Assembly: GCA_963942565.1 (NCBI GenBank)
Contig: OZ012686.1
Coordinates: 59,284,917-59,348,916 of the forward strand
Length of the DNA: 64,000 nt
DNA from: Maea johnstoni
Lineage: Eukaryota; Annelida; Polychaeta; Spionida; Magelonidae
Direction of reading: 5' to 3'
Notes under the pieces: generated by a model
Database searches by the model: none
Told to the model about the DNA's origin: nothing
What the model saw: only the letters and a program-made list of their open reading frames with translations
Translations under genes and position numbers: made by a program
Part shown: positions 59,350-64,000 of the stretch, piece after piece
How positions within the stretch are numbered: position 1 is the first letter of the stretch
Layout: each line of letters opens with the position of its first letter

Positions 59350-60788
59350 AAGTACCATAAAAGTGATACAGCAATTACACAGCTGCCGGGGCCACACCAC
59401 TTAACCAGGTCGACTGAACATGTAAGAATAATACATGTCTACACATGCCCAAAGTCCACTGAATGTGTAGTTTGCCGTCTTGCCAAAAGGTGGCGTTGTG
59501 TATATCGATGTCTAGTGTTCAACGATTCGATATCGAACTGCACACTTTGTCGGACCATCGATGTGGTGACGCTCGATGACTCTCCTAGTTGACACCCCCG
59601 CCAATACACATAACAACCAGAACGTCCGGGCCTGCCAGAGGCAGTGTTCCCGAGTGGGTCGACTAGACAGGAAGCACGGCTGTATCACAAGTGGAGTGGC
59701 CAGGACGACTGGCAGTGTGGCCATATCCTGTAATGTGCAATCATATGTTACTAATTGCAAAAATGGTACCATTCCCCATCTAGCAATAAACATTTGAGTT
59801 GATCTGTCCTGTGGGACTGGATAACCTATAGCTGTTACTACAACTTCAGGATCCAATTGTTTACAGTTCGCCATCCCCCTGAGGATGAGGCAGAATTGGA
59901 TGGCTTCACATAATTCTCTTCACTACAAACCCTTTATTTTGTGAGATTAGGGGTTTGGGTAGACTCAGAATAACATGATTATGAAATTAATTATGCCATG
60001 TATTTACTTAAGGCCATAACACAATAGTAAATTGTGTTCATTAGAAATGAATTTTACCCACCTCAAATGCCCCTTGACATGTATACATGTGATGTGACCC
60101 CGTAACAGGTAACCCTGTTACAGAGTCACACATTTCACTCCCAATAAAAACCTCTAAAAAAGGTTTTCTTCAGAAAACAACTTGGATTGGATTTTAAAGG
60201 GTCCCCTTAAAGCTTTCTTCAGTTTCACCAAGTTTGGTATTTTTATGTTAAGGTTAACACTTAGAAAATTTAAAAATATCTGTTTTTTGCATTACAGAGT
60301 CACATGTTACAGAGTCACAGATCAACCAATTTTAAATTTATGAAAAAATACCTTTTTATTCAATCAAAGTCTGTGAATGTTTAAATGATGATTATAAGTC
60401 TTATTAAAGAACCTATAGATTGCATCTAGGTAGCCTTTAAATCAAATTAAATGACCAGCAGTATTAGATTGTGTTAAGTAGGATGAGTGTTAGTTATAAA
60501 CGCTTTTGTGTGATTACCAAAACATCTTTGAATAAAACCTTAATTACTCTTCAATTTTCCAAAAAAACTAAAATCCAAATATAGATCCTGAAACTAATTA
60601 TAACCTTTCCAACTATATAAGACACCAAACAGTTTGATGACGTTCATTTTTTCCCTTGATGATAATTCTTGCTTGACTTTGCCCTACAGTGCTTTATGAT
60701 TAAGTACTACATGATACTTCTCCTAGCCTTCGGTGACCTTTGTAATCTAATGTTAAAGGCACTTCACCATCTTTCTGTATTATTTCAG
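59350..60788. other. Presumed 5' UTR intron of COQ8A
   Basis: Sequence between the promoter candidate and the acceptor at 60788. The phrase TTACAGAGTCAC recurs four times (about 60117-60320). Open frames at 59512-59874 (minus) and 59576-59797 (plus) lack recognisable motifs. Confidence 0.4.
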
Positions 60789-60830
60789 GTTTGGAGCTCT
60801 TTAAATTAACCTGGTCTTAAGGTTAACGCC

Positions 60831-61022
60831 ATGTCAAGGGCAAGCGATATCCTAGTTGTTTTGCGTGGTCTGGAAAGTGTGACCAGAGCACTGACTGCGC
60901 ATCAGAGGAGGGAGCTCCAGCAGCTATGGAACAACTCCAGCCTGCGCGCGGCAGCAGGGGGCAGCACCAGACAGGCTGAGGAACTGCTCAGTCAGGCCAT
61001 CGCCAAGACAGGAACAGGCAAG
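60831..61022 (+). CDS. COQ8A: COQ8A coding exon 1
   Basis: Sixty-four codons from the ATG ([20 protein letters not shown]) to GTGK, donor gtaatg, phase 0. The exon itself begins at 60789 after the acceptor tattatttcag, so 42 bp are 5' UTR and an upstream non-coding exon must exist. The N-terminus is basic and hydrophobic with few acidic residues, as expected for mitochondrial import. It is GC-richer than its flanks. Confidence 0.88.
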
Positions 61023-63657
61023 GTAATGTACTATACATGTTTTACTATATATAGTTATTATTATGAGTAGAAGTTGCTGTAGTAGTATAATTGTGCACAG
61101 AATCGTTCAAGTTTTCCTTGTTGAGTATTTGGCCAAAAAAGAGTGATGATTGAAAGGCAATTTTGTGGTACCAAATTAACTAACAGAAAAGAAAAACTCA
61201 TGTTATATCAGGGCAGATCAGCCAAATTTGACCTGTTTGACAGTATGGTAATGTCATGCTGTCAAATACCAGTAACTATGTACAGTTGGCTGGTCATCTA
61301 TGTTTGTAACAAGTAGAGTCTTACGGTATTCCAGGTCTAGGAGCGGGATATATACCTCTAATGAATATTACTTTTTGTCATATCAGGGTGGAGTTTCTGA
61401 CAAGCTTCAAGAAGTACTTGCAAAGACAGCGACGACAGTTGAGAACATCAGTCAGCTAGCTCGCCAGGCTGCCCCTGCAATGGCTGCCAACCGCAGTGCT
61501 GAAGACAACTTTGATTTATCCAATGACGCCTTCAACCCTGAAGACCTTGTCATCAAAAGTGCCATGTCAGAATCTAGCTTTGTTGACCATCAAAACCCTA
61601 TTATTCAGGAAAGCATCAAATCCAGTCCCCCTCTGGATACTAGCAAGCTGGATATGTCTGCTGTGTCATCCTCCGGTTTAGGAGTCGCAAGTACCAAGTC
61701 TACAGTAGGAGTGTCAGGTCTCAGTCCTAAAGCAGCCAGTGAAACAGGCAATGCTAAATCCATGCACCATGATGCGACTTTAGACCTAAGCTCAGCAGCT
61801 AGTATACCAGTGCCTCCCCCTAGTGCCGAGACTGTTAACTACAGCCCACCTGTAGAACCAATTAGGACTGTAGAGCCACCCAAAGTGGTCCCTCCGAGGC
61901 CAGTGCTTCCTAAGAAGGAGACAGTTAAAGCAGCATTCAAAGCCAAACCTCGCCCCATCCACAGACCTGTGATCAGGAAAGGATCAGGATTATCATCAGT
62001 CTTGACACAGAAAGTAAGATCAATTATACATACAAAATGACTTCTGTAGTATAGCCTTACCTGATGATTAGCACTACTGGCAATGCAGTCAAAGTGTTTC
62101 TAGAGATTTATGAGGACTATAGAGTATAGAGACTAGTCTAATGGTATTGCAACCTGTGATTTTTAAGCCCCATAGATGGTACATTTTAATTCAATCATGC
62201 ACATGTTTATAGAAGTTTTCTGCATCAATATTCAGATGGCAACATTTCCTGCTTACAATCACATGATTTAGATCAGAAATAATATCTATCAGATTTTAAG
62301 ATTTAGTTGATCAATCTAGGAAACTAAGTAGTATGTATGTGGTGATCGTTTTCATTTTTCGAAACCAGGGACTCACCGATATTTTCATAAATGGGAAAGG
62401 CTTCGTGATTGACTTTTCTTTATACATTGTATTACTAGCATTTTCTACACACCTACAACGACTCATGTCTCTTTTTTCACAGCTTAGTGAAAGAGCTCAG
62501 GAACGCAAGGTGCCAGCCAATAGAATAAACAGACTGATGAACTTTGGTCGTAAGTATATCTTTTAATTTTTTTTTGTTCTATAATTTCACTATTCATTAA
62601 GAAAAAAACAACAATCTATATGACCTTTTCACTCTCTTAAGTTACATTGTGGTTCTACAATGTTTTTGTAAATAATTTTTTCAAATTAAATTTCTCATGA
62701 ATGTTTTGTTAAAACTATAAACCCAAATTGGCCATCTATTTCACGTGATAAAGGAAATATTATTGTAGCTCTGCCTATCATATAAGGAAATATTGGGAAA
62801 TAATGGGTATCGCCTAATATATCTACAGGTTGGTTCATGTGAGGCTTATGATTGTTTTTTATGTGTGGACCTAGAGAATGTCTACAATTTGTAGCTAGAT
62901 GGTTGAAGATTCTTGTGGCAAGCTGAATGTGTAATGAAGCATATAACTCCTCAAGAAAGTCATTCTCTTGTCATATGGTGTTAACTGTCTGTTGTTTGTT
63001 TTAGGACTTGGGTTAGGTCTAGGTGTTGGTGCTCTAGCGGAGGTTACAAGAAGAGGTCTAGGAATCAAAGAAATACGTAAGTATCATATACATAAATAAT
63101 ATATATGGGCAGTGCTTTATTTCACAAATATAATATATTGGTCCAATACAATATCGTATAACTTAGAAAAGGCAATATCGATTATTAAGTAACTTGAAAA
63201 TACATATCTCACTCCCTAATACTGACACGATTGATCATTTAAAAGCTTAAAATAAATTTATTCCAGGTTTTACAAGTTCTGAAACATGTATCTGCTCATT
63301 CTTTATGAGCTTCATATTTAGAATATCATACTTATGCATTTTGATCTGGCCATGGGAAAGTGAAACATCAAGGTAAAAAATTAACTTTATCAAACTTAAA
63401 AGAACAAGTTGAAAGCTAAGAATCTTTATGAATATATCATTATACAATCATTATCTATATATTCATATAAATACATATAGATAGATAAATAGATCTATGT
63501 TCTCTTATCTGGTATTTCTTTCCAGAAAATAATCCCACTCAAGCCATTTTTGACAACAACCCTTTCCTGACGGAGGCGAATGCTGAGAGGATAGTCAACA
63601 CCCTGTGCCGGGTTCGGGGTGCCGCCCTGAAACTCGGCCAGATGCTGAGCATTCAAG
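60831..63657 (+). CDS. COQ8A: COQ8A/ADCK3, 5' part (5 coding exons)
   Basis: UbiB-family atypical kinase/ATPase of the mitochondrial inner membrane, needed for coenzyme Q biosynthesis as a partner of the COQ synthome. The window covers the first 363 codons in exons 60831-61022, 61387-62013, 62483-62549, 63005-63076 and 63526-63657, all with GT-AG borders and compatible phases (0, 0, 1, 1, 1). Residues 1-64 form a basic, possibly mitochondrial-targeting start, 65-273 a variable linker, 281-295 the [15 protein letters not shown] block, 297-308 a Gly-rich membrane segment, and 332-363 the near-invariant [11 protein letters not shown] and KLGQ (KxGQ, Lys 355). Human COQ8A has this lysine near residue 276, so the linker here is about 80 residues longer. 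The ATP-binding and catalytic regions lie beyond the right edge. COQ8B is less likely given the fit to COQ8A, but cannot be fully excluded. Confidence 0.93.
61387..62013 (+). CDS. COQ8A: COQ8A coding exon 2 (variable linker)
   Basis: A 209-codon exon, phase 0 at both ends (acceptor tcatatcag, donor gtaaga). It opens with a helical stretch, [20 protein letters not shown], then turns Ser/Pro-rich ([17 protein letters not shown]) and ends basic ([15 protein letters not shown]). It matches no conserved block of the family and accounts for most of the extra length compared with human COQ8A. Its assignment rests on phase and position between exon 1 and the conserved exons. Confidence 0.85.
62483..62549 (+). 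CDS. COQ8A: COQ8A coding exon 3
   Basis: 67 bp: [20 protein letters not shown] then FG and one base. It corresponds to human [21 protein letters not shown]. Acceptor cttttttcacag, donor gtaagt, leaving phase 1. Confidence 0.93.
63005..63076 (+). CDS. COQ8A: COQ8A coding exon 4 (membrane segment)
   Basis: 72 bp encoding [20 protein letters not shown], then IKEI and one base. It is equivalent to the human GGLAVGLGFGALAEVAKK region, the predicted single membrane helix of COQ8A. Acceptor ttgttttag, donor gtaagt, phase 1 to phase 1. Confidence 0.93.
63526..63657 (+). CDS. COQ8A: COQ8A coding exon 5 (KxGQ motif)
   Basis: 132 bp with [20 protein letters not shown] and then [13 protein letters not shown]. 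Only a few residues differ from human in this block. KLGQ is the KxGQ motif that occludes the active site and favours ATPase over protein-kinase activity in the UbiB family. Acceptor tttctttccag, donor gtgagt, phase 1. The next exon, expected to begin with the DDAF-type continuation, lies beyond the window. Confidence 0.95.
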
Positions 63658-63659
63658 GT

Positions 63660-64000
63660 GAGTCCAGTCGGTGTACGGCGGAGTCCCATCTGATCATTGT
63701 ATATTCTCACTCTGCCTTCCTTCCTCTAGTGGGCTGGCTTGATTGTAACATATTTGTGGTGTGTCCTCAGGTGCTGTTATTCTGACCACCTAGGAACTGA
63801 AAGATATCTTACTGACTATAGGGATTCATCTCACAGTATTGTACCATAGGTAGTAAATGAGTAGTTAAAAACTCAAATCAAACAAACCAGCTAATTCATA
63901 TTGGCAATGTATTCATTTGTCCACCAAACTTATGCCTGTATATAACCAATTTATTGCTACTAGTATTAGGAGTAATATTGAGGTAAGCTCAGCTTTCTAT
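63660..64000 (+). other. COQ8A intron, runs off the window
   Basis: Intron following the KxGQ exon. The open frame at 63495-63710 on the - strand is a shadow of exon 5. No further exon was seen before the right edge. Confidence 0.7.

Noticed and set aside
59512-59874. 120-codon - strand frame near the COQ8A promoter
   Set aside because: No recognisable motif; overlaps another open frame on the opposite strand and lies in the presumed 5' UTR intron.

Overview
The window is nuclear DNA from an animal, most likely a marine invertebrate. It has split genes with GT-AG introns, long AT-rich introns and intergenic DNA, very long (TA)n and other microsatellites, CR1/jockey-superfamily LINE remnants ending in (ATT)n, tRNA-derived SINEs and many small inverted-repeat DNA transposons. 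Nothing in it looks bacterial, and no rRNA, functional tRNA, CRISPR array, retrovirus-like or Polinton-like element was seen. The species cannot be fixed from the sequence. A run of 200 N marks an assembly gap at 10714-10913.

One gene is firmly recognised: the 5' half of COQ8A (ADCK3), on the + strand at the right edge. Five coding exons (60831-63657) carry a variable N-terminal region, a glycine-rich membrane segment and the UbiB-family KxGQ motif. The kinase-like core lies beyond the window. A CpG-rich promoter candidate lies about 1.6 kb upstream at 59030-59230, with two CCAAT boxes, an E-box, a CRE-like site and a TISU/YY1-type motif.

The other gene evidence is on the - strand and consists of unrecognised exons. 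There is a 623-codon serine-rich exon (30009-31877) with a compatible 48-codon upstream exon (35455-35598), and a GC-rich probable 5' exon at 52422-52600 that may begin the same gene. Two separate start-codon exons lie at 24547-24678 and 6999-7232. Their downstream exons were not found.

Region by region: 1-6.9 kb is non-coding with (TA)n and (CA)n arrays. 7-9.6 kb holds one start exon and segmental tandem duplications. 9.7-13.7 kb holds three LINE 3' fragments, the gap and a (TA)n array. 14.26-15.28 kb is a 41-copy 25-bp minisatellite. 15.3-30 kb is sparse, with MITEs and one start exon. 30-35.6 kb holds the large exon and its neighbour, with MITEs. 35.6-52.4 kb is a presumed long intron with MITEs, a SINE and a 1-kb fold-back element inside a (TA)n array. 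52.4-59 kb holds a 5' exon, a mariner-like MITE, a hAT element with a perfect 8-bp target duplication and a nested element. 59-64 kb is the COQ8A promoter candidate and gene.

I found no convincing new biochemical system. The most unusual structures are the fold-back element at 39782-40795, the indel-free minisatellite and the large orphan serine-rich exon.
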